DNA from: VAZQ01 sp963817015
Lineage (GTDB): Bacteria > Pseudomonadota > Alphaproteobacteria > Rhizobiales > Xanthobacteraceae
Reading direction: 5' to 3'
DNA length: 64,000 nucleotides
Assembly: GCA_963817015.1 (NCBI GenBank)
Contig: CAWFMV010000007.1
Span: forward strand, 930,001-994,000
Part shown: positions 34,506 through 43,822 of the stretch, piece after piece
Layout: each line of letters begins with the position of its first letter
How positions within the stretch are numbered: the first letter of the stretch is position 1
Notes under the pieces: model-generated
Databases searched by the model: none
The model's input: only the letters and a program-made list of their open reading frames with translations
Told to the model about the DNA's origin: nothing
Translations under genes and position numbers: made by a program

Positions 34506-35229
34506 ATGGTCGTGCCGATTTACGACGAGAACCCGTGGCGGCTGCCGCATCGGCCGATCATCACCTGGGGCCTGATCGTTCTCAATATCCTGATCTACCT
34601 CGCCGAGTTCAGGCACCGTGCCGGTTCCCGACGGGATGCTGACGCAGCTCGCGCTCACGCCAACGACGTTCCTCGGCAACAACGTGATGCCGGACCTGCT
34701 CGGCCCGGTGCGCAGCCTGTTCACCTACATGTTCCTGCACGCCGACTGGGGCCATCTTCTCGGCAACATGATCTTCCTCTGGGTGTTTGGAGATGATGTC
34801 GAGGAGGCGCTTGGCCGCATACGCTTCTTGATCTTCTACCTGGGCTCCGGCGCGCTCGCCGGCCTGGTCTACGTTGCGTCAGATCCTAATTCGGACATTC
34901 CGCTGATCGGCGCGTCGGGTGCAATCGCGGGCGTCGTGGTCGCCTATGTGATGCTGCGTCCGTGTGCCCGGGTCACGGTGCTGGTGACCATCATCCCGCT
35001 CAGGCTGAGCGCCTATTGGGTCATCGGCGCGTTCGTCCTGATGCAGATCATCAACCTCGACTCTGCTTCGCGCAGCGAGGTCGCCTACTGGTGTCATTTC
35101 GGCGGCATGGTGGCGGGTGCGCTGCTGCTGCTCGTGCTGCGGCCGGCGGGCGTGCGGCTGTTCGACTGTATGCGGGCTGAGCGCGTTCCAGTCGAGGCGA
35201 TGCCTAACACCCCGCGCCGCGGACATTGA
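34506..35229 (+). CDS. Rhomboid family intramembrane serine protease, frameshifted
   Basis: From ATG 34506 the product starts MVVPIYDENPWRLPHRPIIT with a first helix (LIVLNILIYLAEF). Near 34610 one extra base shifts the frame; the other frame carries on with GTVPVPDGMLTQLALTPTTF, then LHADWGHLLGNMIFLWVFGD, LIGASGAIAGVVVAYVML with the nucleophile Ser, and AYWCHFGGMVAGALLL with the catalytic His. Length across the shift (about 240) and the six-helix layout match bacterial rhomboids, which cleave transmembrane substrates. Confidence 0.82.
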
Positions 35230-35304
35230 CCGCGTTGGCGGGCGCCATTAGCTTGCCGGCAACCCTTCGGCGCCTCGCGCCAGTCATCCCGAGAGCCTGA
35301 ACCT

Positions 35305-36054
35305 ATGAAGATTCTGGTGCCCGTCAAACGGGTGGTCGACAAGGACATCAAGATCCGCGTCAAGTCGGACAATTCGGGCGTCGAGCTCGCCAATGTGAAG
35401 ATGTCGATGAATCCCTTCGACGAGATCGCAGTCGAAGAGGCGTTGCGGCTCAAGGAGAAGGGCCAGGCGACCGAGGTCGTCTGCGTGTCGGTCGGACCGC
35501 AGCAGGCGACCGAGACGATTCGCACGGGGCTCGCCATGGGGGCCGACCGCGGCATCCTGGTCAAGACCGACAAGCCCGTCGAGCCGCTCGCGGTTGCCAA
35601 GATTCTCAAGGCGATCGTCGACGAGGAGAAGCCCGGCCTCGTCATCCTGGGCAAGCAGGCGATTGACGATGATTGCAATCAGACTGGCCAGATGCTGGCG
35701 GCGCTCACCGGCTGGCCGCAGGGCACGTTCGCGTCCAAGCTTGTGATCGAGGGCGACAGCATCCTGGTCACCCGCGAGGTCGATGGCGGCCTGCAGACGG
35801 TCAAGCTCAAGGCGCCGGCAATCGTCACCACCGATCTGCGCCTCAATGAGCCGCGCTATGCAAGCCTTCCCAACATCATGAAGGCGAAGAAGAAGCCGAT
35901 CGATGAGAAGGCGCCCGAGAGCTACGGCGTCGACGTGTCGCCGCGGCTCGAAGTGCTCAAGACGCTCGAGCCTGCAAGCCGCAAGGCCGGCGTCAAGGTG
36001 AAGACCGTGGCCGAGCTTGTCGACAAGCTCAAGAACGAGGCGGGGGTGATCTGA
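35305..36054 (+). CDS. etfB: Electron transfer flavoprotein beta subunit
   Basis: Small subunit of ETF, carrying electrons from acyl-CoA dehydrogenases to ETF-ubiquinone oxidoreductase. The 249 residues start MKILVPVKRVVDKDIKIRV and contain NPFDEIAVEEALRLKEKG, LVILGKQAIDDDCNQTGQML (nucleotide-binding loop) and the recognition-loop-like LRLNEPRYASLPNIMKAKK. Its stop shares one base with the etfA start (TGATG), so the subunits are translationally coupled. Confidence 0.96.
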   Translation: MKILVPVKRVVDKDIKIRVKSDNSGVELANVKMSMNPFDEIAVEEALRLKEKGQATEVVCVSVGPQQATETIRTGLAMGADRGILVKTDKPVEPLAVAKILKAIVDEEKPGLVILGKQAIDDDCNQTGQMLAALTGWPQGTFASKLVIEGDSILVTREVDGGLQTVKLKAPAIVTTDLRLNEPRYASLPNIMKAKKKPIDEKAPESYGVDVSPRLEVLKTLEPASRKAGVKVKTVAELVDKLKNEAGVI

Positions 36055-36999
36055 TGGCGACGCTGCTGCTGGCCGAGCACGACAACAAGTCGCTCAAGGA
36101 TGCAACCAACAAGGCTTTGACTGCTGCCAAGGCGCTGGGCGGCGAGGTGCATGTGCTGGTCGCCGGCAAGGGCGCCCGCGGCGTTGCGGACGCCGCGGCC
36201 AAGCTCGATGGCGTCGGCAAGGTCCTTGTCGCCGACGGTGCGAGCTATGAGCACATGTTGGCGGAGCCGCTGGCGGCGCTGATCGTCGCGCTTGCGCCCG
36301 CTTACGACGCGATCGTGGCGGCGGCCACCACCACCGGCAAGAACGTGTTGCCACGCGTCGCGGCGCTGCTCGATGTGATGCAGATCTCCGACATCGTGAA
36401 GGTGATCGCGCCTGACACGTTCGAGCGGCTGATCTATGCCGGCAACGCCGTGCAGCAGGTGCGCTCGAAGGACAAGATCAAGGTCATCACGGTGCGCACC
36501 GCAACCTTCCAGGCGACGGGTGCCGGGGGATCGGCGCCCAGTCGAGGCGGCGGCACCTGCGGCCGATCCCTCGCTGTCCGCGTTCGTGGGCGAGGAGCTG
36601 TCGAAATCAGACCGGCCGGAGCTGACCTCGGCGAAAATCATCGTCTCGGGCGGCCGCGCCATGCAGAGCCGCGAGAATTTCACCAAGTATATCGAGCCGG
36701 TCGCCGACAAGCTGGGCGCTGCGGTGGGCGCCTCGCGCGCCGCGGTCGATGCCGGCTATGCGCCCAACGACTGGCAGGTCGGCCAAACCGGTAAGGTGGT
36801 AGCGCCGGAGCTTTATGTCGCAGTTGGCATCTCGGGTGCGATCCAACATCTCGCCGGCATGAAGGATTCCAAGGTGATCGTGGCGATTAACAAGGATGAG
36901 GAGGCTCCGATCTTCCAGGTGGCCGACTATGGGCTGGTCGCCGACCTCTACCAGGCGCTGCCGGAGCTGGCGCAGGAGCTCGGCAAGATCGGTAAATAG
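36054..36999 (+). CDS. etfA: Electron transfer flavoprotein alpha subunit, frameshifted
   Basis: FAD-binding subunit of ETF. The first frame (MATLLLAEHDNKSLKDATNK onward) covers domain I to FQATGAGGSAP. Near 36540 one extra base shifts the frame; the other frame gives VEAAAPAADPSLSAFVGEEL, then the FAD domain with IIVSGGRAM, NDWQVGQTGKVVAPELYVAV and GISGAIQHLAGMKDSKVIVA. Joined length (about 314) is normal. Since etfA is single-copy and needed for fatty-acid oxidation in most bacteria, a sequence error is likely. Confidence 0.92.
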
Positions 37000-37114
37000 C
37001 CCCTCAAGATGCGGTCGCGTCCGGGTGGCGCGACGCGGCGGATCGGCGTAAAACATCGGCCGCAGGGGGGTGCGCGCTTGACTGCGCACTCGGGGGCAGG
37101 CCTAGACGGACAAC

Positions 37115-37996
37115 ATGGCACTGAGCATCAAGAAAGTCGGCGTGGTCGGCGCTGGTCAAATGGGCAGCGGTATCGCACATGTATGTGCGCTGGCGGGCTT
37201 CGATGTGAAGCTCAACGACACCGACACTGACCGCATCAAGGCCGGCATCGCAACCATCAACGGTAACATGGCGCGGCAGGTCCGCAAGGAGACCATCAGC
37301 GAGGACGAGCGGCAGGGGGCGCTCAAGCGTATCTTGGCAGCGGACGGCTTCGACGCCTTCGGCGACTGCGATCTCGTGATCGAGGCGGCGACCGAAAAGG
37401 AAGAGGTTAAGCGCGCGATCTTCGGCAGGCTCTGCGCTTTCCTGAAGACAGACGCCGTCATCGGCACCAATACCTCATCGATCTCGATCACGAGGCTCGC
37501 GGCTTCGACCGATCGTCCCGAGCGCTTCATCGGCATTCATTTCATGAATCCGGTGCCGCTGATGGAGCTGGTCGAGCTCATTCGCGGCATTGCTACCGCC
37601 GATCCGACCTTCGAGGCGACCAAGCAGTTCGTCATGAAGCTCGGCAAGACCATCGCGGTGGCGGAGGATTTTCCCGCCTTCATCGTCAATCGTGTGCTCA
37701 TGCCGATGATCAATGAGGCGATCTACACGCTCTATGAAGGCGTCGGCAACGTCGAGGGGATCGACACCGCCATGCGGCTCGGCGCCCATCATCCGATGGG
37801 GCCGCTCGAGCTCGCCGACTTCATCGGGCTCGATACCTGCCTTTCGGTGATGCAGGTGCTGCACGACGGGCTCGCGGATTCCAAATACCGACCTTGCCCG
37901 CTGCTCGTGAAATACGTCGAGGCCGGCTGGCTCGGCCGCAAGACCCAGCGTGGCTTTTACGATTATCGCGGTGAAAAGCCAGTGCCGACGCGCTGA
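37115..37996 (+). CDS. hbd: 3-hydroxybutyryl-CoA dehydrogenase
   Basis: NAD(P)-dependent oxidation of 3-hydroxyacyl-CoA to acetoacetyl-CoA, or the reverse for polyhydroxybutyrate and the ethylmalonyl-CoA pathway. The 293 residues include VGVVGAGQMGSGIAHVCALA, GTNTSSISITRLA, FIGIHFMNPVPLMELVELI (catalytic His) and LGAHHPMGPLELADFIGLDT. It follows etfBA by 115 bases, an arrangement common in alphaproteobacteria. Confidence 0.95.
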   Translation: MALSIKKVGVVGAGQMGSGIAHVCALAGFDVKLNDTDTDRIKAGIATINGNMARQVRKETISEDERQGALKRILAADGFDAFGDCDLVIEAATEKEEVKRAIFGRLCAFLKTDAVIGTNTSSISITRLAASTDRPERFIGIHFMNPVPLMELVELIRGIATADPTFEATKQFVMKLGKTIAVAEDFPAFIVNRVLMPMINEAIYTLYEGVGNVEGIDTAMRLGAHHPMGPLELADFIGLDTCLSVMQVLHDGLADSKYRPCPLLVKYVEAGWLGRKTQRGFYDYRGEKPVPTR

Positions 37997-38046
37997 GCGG
38001 CAGGCGCCATCGACGCCCGCCGCCCACGTTGGCGCCTGAAGTCGAC

Positions 38047-38086
38047 TACACTTTGATCCGATCAAGTTGAATCGGATCAAAGTGTA
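38047..38086. terminator. Inverted repeat after hbd, probable bidirectional terminator
   Basis: Arms tacactttgatccgat (38047-38062) and atcggatcaaagtgta (38071-38086) pair perfectly over 16 bp with an 8-base loop, followed by atttttgttt. The stem plus T-rich tail fits an intrinsic terminator for the hbd transcript. The same arm sequence (actttgatccg) recurs at 53.0 kb, so it is also part of a repeat family. Confidence 0.6.
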
Positions 38087-38096
38087 ATTTTTGTTT

Positions 38097-38139
38097 GAGC
38101 ATGATCTTCTGCGAAAACCGGCTTCCACTTTTCATGCTC
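38097..38139. repeat. Composite intergenic palindromic repeat, copy 1
   Basis: gagcatgatcttctgcgaaa and its partner ending ttttcatgctc form an imperfect palindrome directly after the terminator-like stem. A related sequence (aagatcatgctc, opposite orientation) lies at 52.9-53.0 kb beside the same terminator-like stem, giving two copies of a composite element in this window. Confidence 0.65.
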
Positions 38140-38774
38140 TACGCCGCGGCCGCCGCGGGCTGTGGTGTTGTCTCGCGCCAGGCCGGCAACGCAAAGACCC
38201 GTCCGAACCAGCTCTTGATGTGCCCGTACGGCTCGATCGGCAGCTGCGCTTCCTTGCTGTAGGCGAGCGGCGCCACCACCGAGAAATCGGCGAGCGTCAC
38301 CTCGGCACCGGTTAGATACGGCCGCTTGGCGAGGTGGGCATCGAGCATTGTCGCCTCGCGCTGGAATGCCGCCGTCCCCTTCTCCACGACCGCCGGATCG
38401 GGCGCTCCGATATTCATGATCGCCTTGACCAGCCGCTCGAAGATCAGCGGCTCGCACGCCTCCTTGCTCCAATGCTGCAGCTGCCAGCTTTGCCAGCGCA
38501 TGATGTCGGCGCGCGCGCGCGGATTGTTCGGCCAGAGCGAGTTGGGCTTCTGCTCGGCAAGATACTGCATGATCGCTGTCGATTCCCAGAGCTTGAGATC
38601 GCCGTCGACCAACGTGGGCGTGCGTCCGGTGGGATTGAGCGCCAGGTAGTCGCTCTCACGCTGCACGCCTTTGGTCAGATCGACGAAGACGAGATCGAGC
38701 GGGATCCCGAGATGGTGCGCGACGGCGAGCACTTTCCAGGTGTTTGGCGATGCGGGAAAGCCATAGAGCTTCAT
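38139..38774 (-). CDS. Glutathione S-transferase family protein
   Basis: A 211-residue GST. The thioredoxin-like N-domain starts MKLYGFPASPNTWKVLAVAH and keeps the glutathione-binding VDGDLKLWESTAIMQYL (Glu-Ser). The helical C-domain has RPYLTGAEVTLADFSVVAPL with the N-capping Asp. The usual Ser/Tyr/Cys at the active site is in the ASPNT segment. Detoxification substrates unknown. The gene ends directly against the palindromic repeat. Confidence 0.93.
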   Translation of the reverse strand: MKLYGFPASPNTWKVLAVAHHLGIPLDLVFVDLTKGVQRESDYLALNPTGRTPTLVDGDLKLWESTAIMQYLAEQKPNSLWPNNPRARADIMRWQSWQLQHWSKEACEPLIFERLVKAIMNIGAPDPAVVEKGTAAFQREATMLDAHLAKRPYLTGAEVTLADFSVVAPLAYSKEAQLPIEPYGHIKSWFGRVFALPAWRETTPQPAAAAA

Positions 38775-38812
38775 GGTCGACTCCTGTTGTACGCGGTGAT
38801 GATAGGTCGTTC

Positions 38813-39259
38813 TCAGCCAAACAGCGCTGCGAGCTTGTCGAGCGTCTCGGTCCAGCCGGACAGGTGACGCTCGCGCGCGGGCTCGTCGAAGAATTGCTCG
38901 TGGGTCAGCGTCAGAAGCGTGCCGTCGCCATCGGGTTTGAGCTGTACCGTGACCAGCGATTCACGCTCCGGCGTGCTGTGCCAGGCCCAGGTGAACACGA
39001 GCTTCTCGTTTGCGATCACCTCGCGATAAGTCCCGCCGACCTCGTGCACTTCGCCATCGGCGCCGTGTGCGACCATCCGATAGCGGCCGCCGACGCGGAC
39101 ATCGGTCTCGGCCTGCACGCTCTCGACTCGCCGCGGCCCAAACCAGCGCGCTAGCTTCGCCGGGTCGGTCCAGGCTTCGTAGACCTTGGCCGGCGGCGCG
39201 TTGATGCGGCGTTTGAGGGCGAGGCTTGGCTTGGTGGCGACGGTGGCTGGGGTTGGCAT
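38813..39259 (-). CDS. SRPBCC/AHSA1-domain protein
   Basis: A 148-residue START-like protein of the AHSA1 family. RRINAPPAKVYEAWTDPAKL and LARWFGPR open the domain, GGRYRMVAHGADGEVHEVGG and LTLTHEQFFDEPARERHLSG WTETLDKL close it. Such proteins often follow an ArsR regulator, as here. The ATG lies inside the regulator gene, overlapping it by 109 bases. Ligand unknown. Confidence 0.92.
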   Translation of the reverse strand: MPTPATVATKPSLALKRRINAPPAKVYEAWTDPAKLARWFGPRRVESVQAETDVRVGGRYRMVAHGADGEVHEVGGTYREVIANEKLVFTWAWHSTPERESLVTVQLKPDGDGTLLTLTHEQFFDEPARERHLSGWTETLDKLAALFG

Positions 39260-39585
39260 GACTCTTCCTCCACAAAGGCAGCAAGACGATCGAGTTGCTC
39301 GGACCAGAAGCGCTGGTAGCGCTCGAGCCAGTCCATCGCGGCCTGCATCGGGTCGGCATTGAGCTGGCAGGCCACCGTGCGCCCGGTCTTGATGCGCACG
39401 ATCAGCCCCGCGTCCGACAGCACATCGAGGTGCTTCATGATCGCGGGCAGCGACATCGCAAACGGGCGCGCCAGCTCGCTGACCGAGAGCCCCTGCGCTT
39501 CGCTCAGCCGCGCCACCAGCGCGCGCCGCGTCGGGTCGGCAAGCGCCCCAAAGGTTCGGTCCAGGTCAGGTTGATACTTAACCAT
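39151..39585 (-). CDS. ArsR-family transcriptional regulator
   Basis: A winged-helix repressor. FGALADPTRRALVARLSEAQ and LSVSELARPFAMSLPAIMKH form the helix-turn-helix region, followed by the wing (LIVRIKTGRTVACQL). Residues beyond FVEEES, about 35, read through the start of the SRPBCC gene and look like out-of-frame sequence (proline/serine-rich), so the true C-terminus may be shorter. No metal-binding cysteine pair is seen, placing it in the SRPBCC-linked subgroup. It probably controls the downstream gene and itself. Confidence 0.88.
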   Translation of the reverse strand: MVKYQPDLDRTFGALADPTRRALVARLSEAQGLSVSELARPFAMSLPAIMKHLDVLSDAGLIVRIKTGRTVACQLNADPMQAAMDWLERYQRFWSEQLDRLAAFVEEESCQPQPPSPPSQASPSNAASTRRRPRSTKPGPTRRS

Positions 39586-39735
39586 TAGGTTAAGTATAGG
39601 GCGGTGAGCGGCCGAGTCAACTGTTTGTTTTTGAAGTTATCGAGCCCCTCGCTCCATCGGGGACGTTCATAGCTTGTTAACGCTCAGCGTTTGTTAACTG
39701 GCGCGCGCTAGCATGCGCGTGGGTGCGGACGGATC

Positions 39736-40002
39736 ATGGCTGGGTTTCAAGTCAAGCGCTTCAACTGGGTGCGGACTCCGACTTTCTCGGAGAGCGCGGA
39801 CCTTTGGCGGTCGCGCCGACAGGCCGCGCGCGAGAGTTTTGAGTCCGTCAATTCGGCCGTCCTATCTTCATTCAGGAGTATCAGCTCCGACCTGGCCACC
39901 GGCATGTCATCGATCGCCGCCTCGGCCGCGGTCAAGCGCCTGCAGGACGCTGCAAACGCGAAAAACGCGGAAAACGCCAAGGCCCTCGATACGTTCGCCT
40001 AG
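39736..40002 (+). CDS. Small hypothetical protein
   Basis: An 88-residue protein beginning MAGFQVKRFNWVRTPTFSES, with a helical, Ala/Ser/Asn-rich C-terminal half (AAVKRLQDAANAKNAENAKA). No membrane segment or known motif. It lies 28 bases before the YjfB-like gene in the same direction, and similar gene pairs are known in related rhizobia, so a shared surface or motility role is possible. Function not recognised. Confidence 0.6.
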   Translation: MAGFQVKRFNWVRTPTFSESADLWRSRRQAARESFESVNSAVLSSFRSISSDLATGMSSIAASAAVKRLQDAANAKNAENAKALDTFA

Positions 40003-40030
40003 TGATCTGTGTTGAAGAGTAAAGCCGACA

Positions 40031-40231
40031 ATGGACTCAGCCGATCTCGCCTCAGCCTTCGTCGCCGCCAGTGCCGGGCAGACGCAGCTTGCAGTCGCCG
40101 CTAAGATGCTGCGCATGAACGCCGATGCCGACCAGTCGGTGGTGAAGCTTCTGGAGGCCGGACAGGCCAATATCGACAAGCTGGCCAACGTGGCGGCCGG
40201 CATCGGCGGCAATCTCGACGTTTCGGTGTGA
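40031..40231 (+). CDS. YjfB-like putative motility protein
   Basis: A 66-residue helical protein. ASAFVAASAGQTQLAVAAKM and VVKLLEAGQANIDKLANVAA match the pattern of the YjfB-like family, whose members are often near flagellar genes, though none are here. It has no signal or membrane segment. Its stop is 33 bases from the end of the convergent fimbrial gene. Confidence 0.65.
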   Translation: MDSADLASAFVAASAGQTQLAVAAKMLRMNADADQSVVKLLEAGQANIDKLANVAAGIGGNLDVSV

Positions 40232-40263
40232 ACGACCCGCAGAACTCGCGGCTTCCAACGCCT

Positions 40264-41247
40264 TCAATACGTCAAGGTCGCAACGATGGAGTCCGAATAG
40301 GTGCCGGGCGCTGGCGTCGTCTGCGCCGGCACGCGGCCATACACCGTGACGGGCTGTCCTGAGCCCGTGCCGGTTCCGGAGACCGTATTGCTCCCGTTGG
40401 TGCTACCCCATGCCTGTGAGCGGGCCGGATTCTGATAGAGGCCATAGGTGATCTGCGTCCCGCCGTAGGACATCTTACGCTGGGTCGGATCGCTTGCGCC
40501 CGCATTGCCGCCATCGAGACCGATCGTGTAGGGCGTCGAGGCGCTGCAGGTCGTGGTCAGCGACGTGCTGCCATCGAGCGCGGCGGAGAGGACGCCGGTC
40601 GAGCCGAAACTGAGAGTCGCCGCGCTGACGCTGCAAGTGGCCGAATAGCCGGCGCCGGCGGTGAAGGAGGCGGATGTCGCGTTGGTATTGCCAATGGCCG
40701 CACAGGTTCCAGAGGTGGCCGCCGCGTAGGCGATCTGAGTGTTGCTGCCGCTGAAGGCCGACGAATAGCTGCCGGGTGGCAGGGCCTGTTGACCGGCGCT
40801 GATCCTTCCATAGACCGTGGCGGTCGCGCTGCCGGCCCCGCCTCCATTGAGCGTGATATCGATGGTTGGCGCCGTATAGGACGAATAGGCCCACAGGTAG
40901 GAGCCCCAAACGACGGTGCGGGACGCGTCCTGGTAAAGATCGAAATTCAGCTTGTCGCTTCCGCTCAGCATGAACCGTGGGCTTCCGGTCGTCGTGCCGC
41001 CCGAGCCCGCGTTGATGTTGGGACAAACGCGCACCACGACGCCGGCATCGCCGGTGCAATTGGCCGAGAGCGTTGCCGTAATGTCGAAGGCCGTGTTCAG
41101 CGTCAGGTCAACGGTCCCGAAACTGAGGTTTGTGATCGAGAAGCCGCAGCTGATGGGGGCGGCATGCGCGGGCAATGGCCAAGCCACCACTGCGGCGCCT
41201 GCGAGAGTGCCCAGCGCTAATTGCAGAATGGCCGATCGTAACCTCAT
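40264..41247 (-). CDS. Spore coat U domain fimbrial protein, two-domain (probable tip)
   Basis: A 327-residue exported protein; ATG 41247 opens a signal peptide (LALGTLAGAAVVAWPLPAHA). Two tandem SCPU domains are visible, residues about 32-165 and 185-327, each with cysteine pairs, a TVYGRI/TVYGRV strand and PGTYSD near the end (TVYGRVPAQTTPAPGTYSDS). Two-domain SCPU proteins are tip adhesins of archaic chaperone-usher (Csu-like) pili. It follows the usher gene by 40 bases. Confidence 0.88.
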   Translation of the reverse strand: MRLRSAILQLALGTLAGAAVVAWPLPAHAAPISCGFSITNLSFGTVDLTLNTAFDITATLSANCTGDAGVVVRVCPNINAGSGGTTTGSPRFMLSGSDKLNFDLYQDASRTVVWGSYLWAYSSYTAPTIDITLNGGGAGSATATVYGRISAGQQALPPGSYSSAFSGSNTQIAYAAATSGTCAAIGNTNATSASFTAGAGYSATCSVSAATLSFGSTGVLSAALDGSTSLTTTCSASTPYTIGLDGGNAGASDPTQRKMSYGGTQITYGLYQNPARSQAWGSTNGSNTVSGTGTGSGQPVTVYGRVPAQTTPAPGTYSDSIVATLTY

Positions 41248-41286
41248 TGGCACACCACCGGTCCGACGAGAACTTGGCTGTCCTTG

Positions 41287-43656
41287 TCAGGTGTGAACGG
41301 GAAGGTCGCGCGGCATTCGCCGCGCGTCGGTCGTTACCAACACCGTATTAGTAGCGCCAAGTCCCTTAAGATAGGCTTGACCATCGTAGCCGACCACGAA
41401 TGTTTCCTCGCTGGTTTCCAGGCGAACACGCGATCCGACCGCCAACGGCTTGCGGTCCTTGTCGGTGAGAATGACCATCGCCGTGTCGTTGTCGTTCTTG
41501 GCCCCGAAACGCACCACCACGCCGCCGCGGTCCGTCGGCGCGACCACGTTCTGCGTGGTCAGCGCCTCGGCGTTGATCGGCAGGTCGCGCGGATCGATCG
41601 CCACCTGGTTCTTCTGGTACGACCGCAGTCCCGGGATCAGGATCTTGCCGGCACCGTTGGTCTTGCCGACCGGGCGATTCTCGTAGAGGACCTCGATGTC
41701 GGGGAGCCCAGCGTCGACCACCGCGAAGGCGTCGTCGATCCGGTTTGACAGGAACACCCCGCCTTCCATGACGGCCACCGCTCCCTGCGCCTGCAGCGTG
41801 CCGCCCAAGGTGCTGCCGAATTGCCGGACCTCGCCGCCGACTTGGGCGACTGAAGACCGATAGGTTGCCGACGCATTGCGATAGGGGTTTGCCCCTTCGG
41901 AATCACGGACGCGCCAGCCGTAGCTGCCGGGCTCCGGCTGCATGGTCTTGGCAATATCGACATAGCCGTTGGTGCGGCCGCCGGCGCTGTTCACGCCGCT
42001 GCTCCCCGAGATCTGTTCACCTAGCGGGACCGAAATCCCGGCGAAAAGTCCCCTGTTCTTGCGGTCTGCAAGATCGGTGAATGCCGTTACGTGAACGGTC
42101 GCATCCCAGATAATCGGGCGCGAATAGGACACGTTCACGATCTCGGAGCGCTTGCGATCGTACATATCGAGACGGATGAAACTGAAGTTAAGGCTCGATT
42201 TGTCGAACGGCAGCGGGATTCCAACCGAGATCGTATCGAGCGCCTTAGGCGGCCTTGAGCTCACGCTCGCGGCCGAGGTGCCCTGCAGAAAGCTGCCCAG
42301 GACCGACGCCTGCAGTGGCAGATAGCGCGAGATCGCGGAGCTGAGATCGTTGTAGGCGCCGAACGTGCGTTGCGATCCGGCGTGGATTGTCACGCCCCAC
42401 AGGTTCGTATCGAACGAGGCGTAGGCTTGGTAGCCAAAGCGCTCGTCGAAGCGGCTGGCGCTTCCCGCCACCGACACCACGCCCCACGAGGCGAGCGAGG
42501 CGACGAGTTCGGTGCCTGCATTTAACAAGCCGGCACCGGCCTCGCCATGCGCCTCCAGCGTGAGCCAGTCGTACAGACCATGCCGGACCCCGCCCGACGC
42601 TGCTGGCTTGCCGAGATAGTCATTCGATTGCGTCGCGTAGTTGAGGCGTGGAAACCCGGCTTCGAAGGTGTAGTCCGTCAGTCCCTGCCGCAGCAGTGTG
42701 GGCGAGATGAAAAAGGGCAGGTTGGCCTCGACCTCACGACCGGCCGCGTCTTGCATGACCACTCGCGCGGTGCCGCCGCCCGAGAGCAACGGCAGATTGC
42801 TGATCTGGTAGGGACCGGCTGCTACCGGCTGCGACAGTGCCTTGATGTTGTTGACGTAGACGTCGACCGTCGAGGGAACGGCGGCGGACCCGGAATAGCT
42901 CGGCAGCGGCAGTGTCACCAGGTCGGGCCGCAATGAGAAATTGCGTTGGACTTGCAGGCCGCCGAGCCGGATCGGCCGCGTCCATGCCAGTCCGCCCGAG
43001 ATCGTGTCGCCCGCACGATAGCTCACAAGATTATCCGGGTCGGAATAAGTCCACCGCGTATCAAGCCGGAGCACGTCCATGTCGCGCAACGTCGTGGAGC
43101 CGACGATGCCGGTCTGGGTCAGTGTGCCGTAGGGGCCAAACACGCGAGCGTCGAGCGATGCGTTTGCGCCTGAAAATCCGGTGAAACCGGGGCCGAACGA
43201 TTTCGTGACGCCGCCAAACAGCGTGTAGTTCATCACCGCCCCGAAATCGGGTTTCGGCTGGACTGCGGCGTCGACGTTCCCGCGCGCGTCATACTGTTGA
43301 CGCACGCGGCGCTCGTCGCCCAGCTTGAAATAGATTCGCTGGCTGGGCTCGTCATAGCGGTACTCGATCCCGGATGCGGCATCGATCACGATGGCGTCTT
43401 CGGCCGCGCCAGTGCCTGGCGCGTTGACGCCGAGCTCGGCAAGCTCTCCGCGCGTTGCAGCAAGCTTCTGGTCCGCGAGCAGTGCGAAAGTCCCGATCCG
43501 CTCAGTCGGCGTGTCGTTGATGAACACTTCGAGCTGGAGCGGACGCGAATCGTCGTCCGCCGCCGCTGCCGGCTGGCCTGCAAGCCAGGCCGCCACGACG
43601 AGCGCGCACATCACGATGGGTCGCGTGGCGACCGCGTGTTGCGGAAGCGGTTTCAT
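41287..43656 (-). CDS. Outer membrane fimbrial usher protein
   Basis: A 789-residue usher that assembles and exports pilus subunits. The signal peptide (VMCALVVAAWLAGQPAAAA) is followed by the N-domain, the beta-barrel with repeated strands (GVTKSFGPGFTGFSGANASL), the plug region (PYQISNLPLLSGGGTARVVM) and a C-terminal domain with ENRPVGKTNGAGKILIPGL and GGVVVRFGAKNDNDTAMVIL. ATG 43656 is chosen over an in-frame TTG at 43668. It is separated from the chaperone gene by 500 bases holding a tandem repeat, unusual for a usher operon. Confidence 0.92.
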   Translation of the reverse strand: MKPLPQHAVATRPIVMCALVVAAWLAGQPAAAADDDSRPLQLEVFINDTPTERIGTFALLADQKLAATRGELAELGVNAPGTGAAEDAIVIDAASGIEYRYDEPSQRIYFKLGDERRVRQQYDARGNVDAAVQPKPDFGAVMNYTLFGGVTKSFGPGFTGFSGANASLDARVFGPYGTLTQTGIVGSTTLRDMDVLRLDTRWTYSDPDNLVSYRAGDTISGGLAWTRPIRLGGLQVQRNFSLRPDLVTLPLPSYSGSAAVPSTVDVYVNNIKALSQPVAAGPYQISNLPLLSGGGTARVVMQDAAGREVEANLPFFISPTLLRQGLTDYTFEAGFPRLNYATQSNDYLGKPAASGGVRHGLYDWLTLEAHGEAGAGLLNAGTELVASLASWGVVSVAGSASRFDERFGYQAYASFDTNLWGVTIHAGSQRTFGAYNDLSSAISRYLPLQASVLGSFLQGTSAASVSSRPPKALDTISVGIPLPFDKSSLNFSFIRLDMYDRKRSEIVNVSYSRPIIWDATVHVTAFTDLADRKNRGLFAGISVPLGEQISGSSGVNSAGGRTNGYVDIAKTMQPEPGSYGWRVRDSEGANPYRNASATYRSSVAQVGGEVRQFGSTLGGTLQAQGAVAVMEGGVFLSNRIDDAFAVVDAGLPDIEVLYENRPVGKTNGAGKILIPGLRSYQKNQVAIDPRDLPINAEALTTQNVVAPTDRGGVVVRFGAKNDNDTAMVILTDKDRKPLAVGSRVRLETSEETFVVGYDGQAYLKGLGATNTVLVTTDARRMPRDLPVHT

Positions 43657-43822
43657 CGCATAGCGCAAGCACCGCCGATGCGATGACCAGCATGTCGCTG
43701 TTTGCCGTTACGCAGGCAAATGCAACACGACGAAAACGCATCCCGGCACATGACACTCCCCATGCATTGGCTCATCGAGCCGCGCTCGGGAGTAGTCTTA
43801 GGGGGGAGTATCTACGGTGCTG

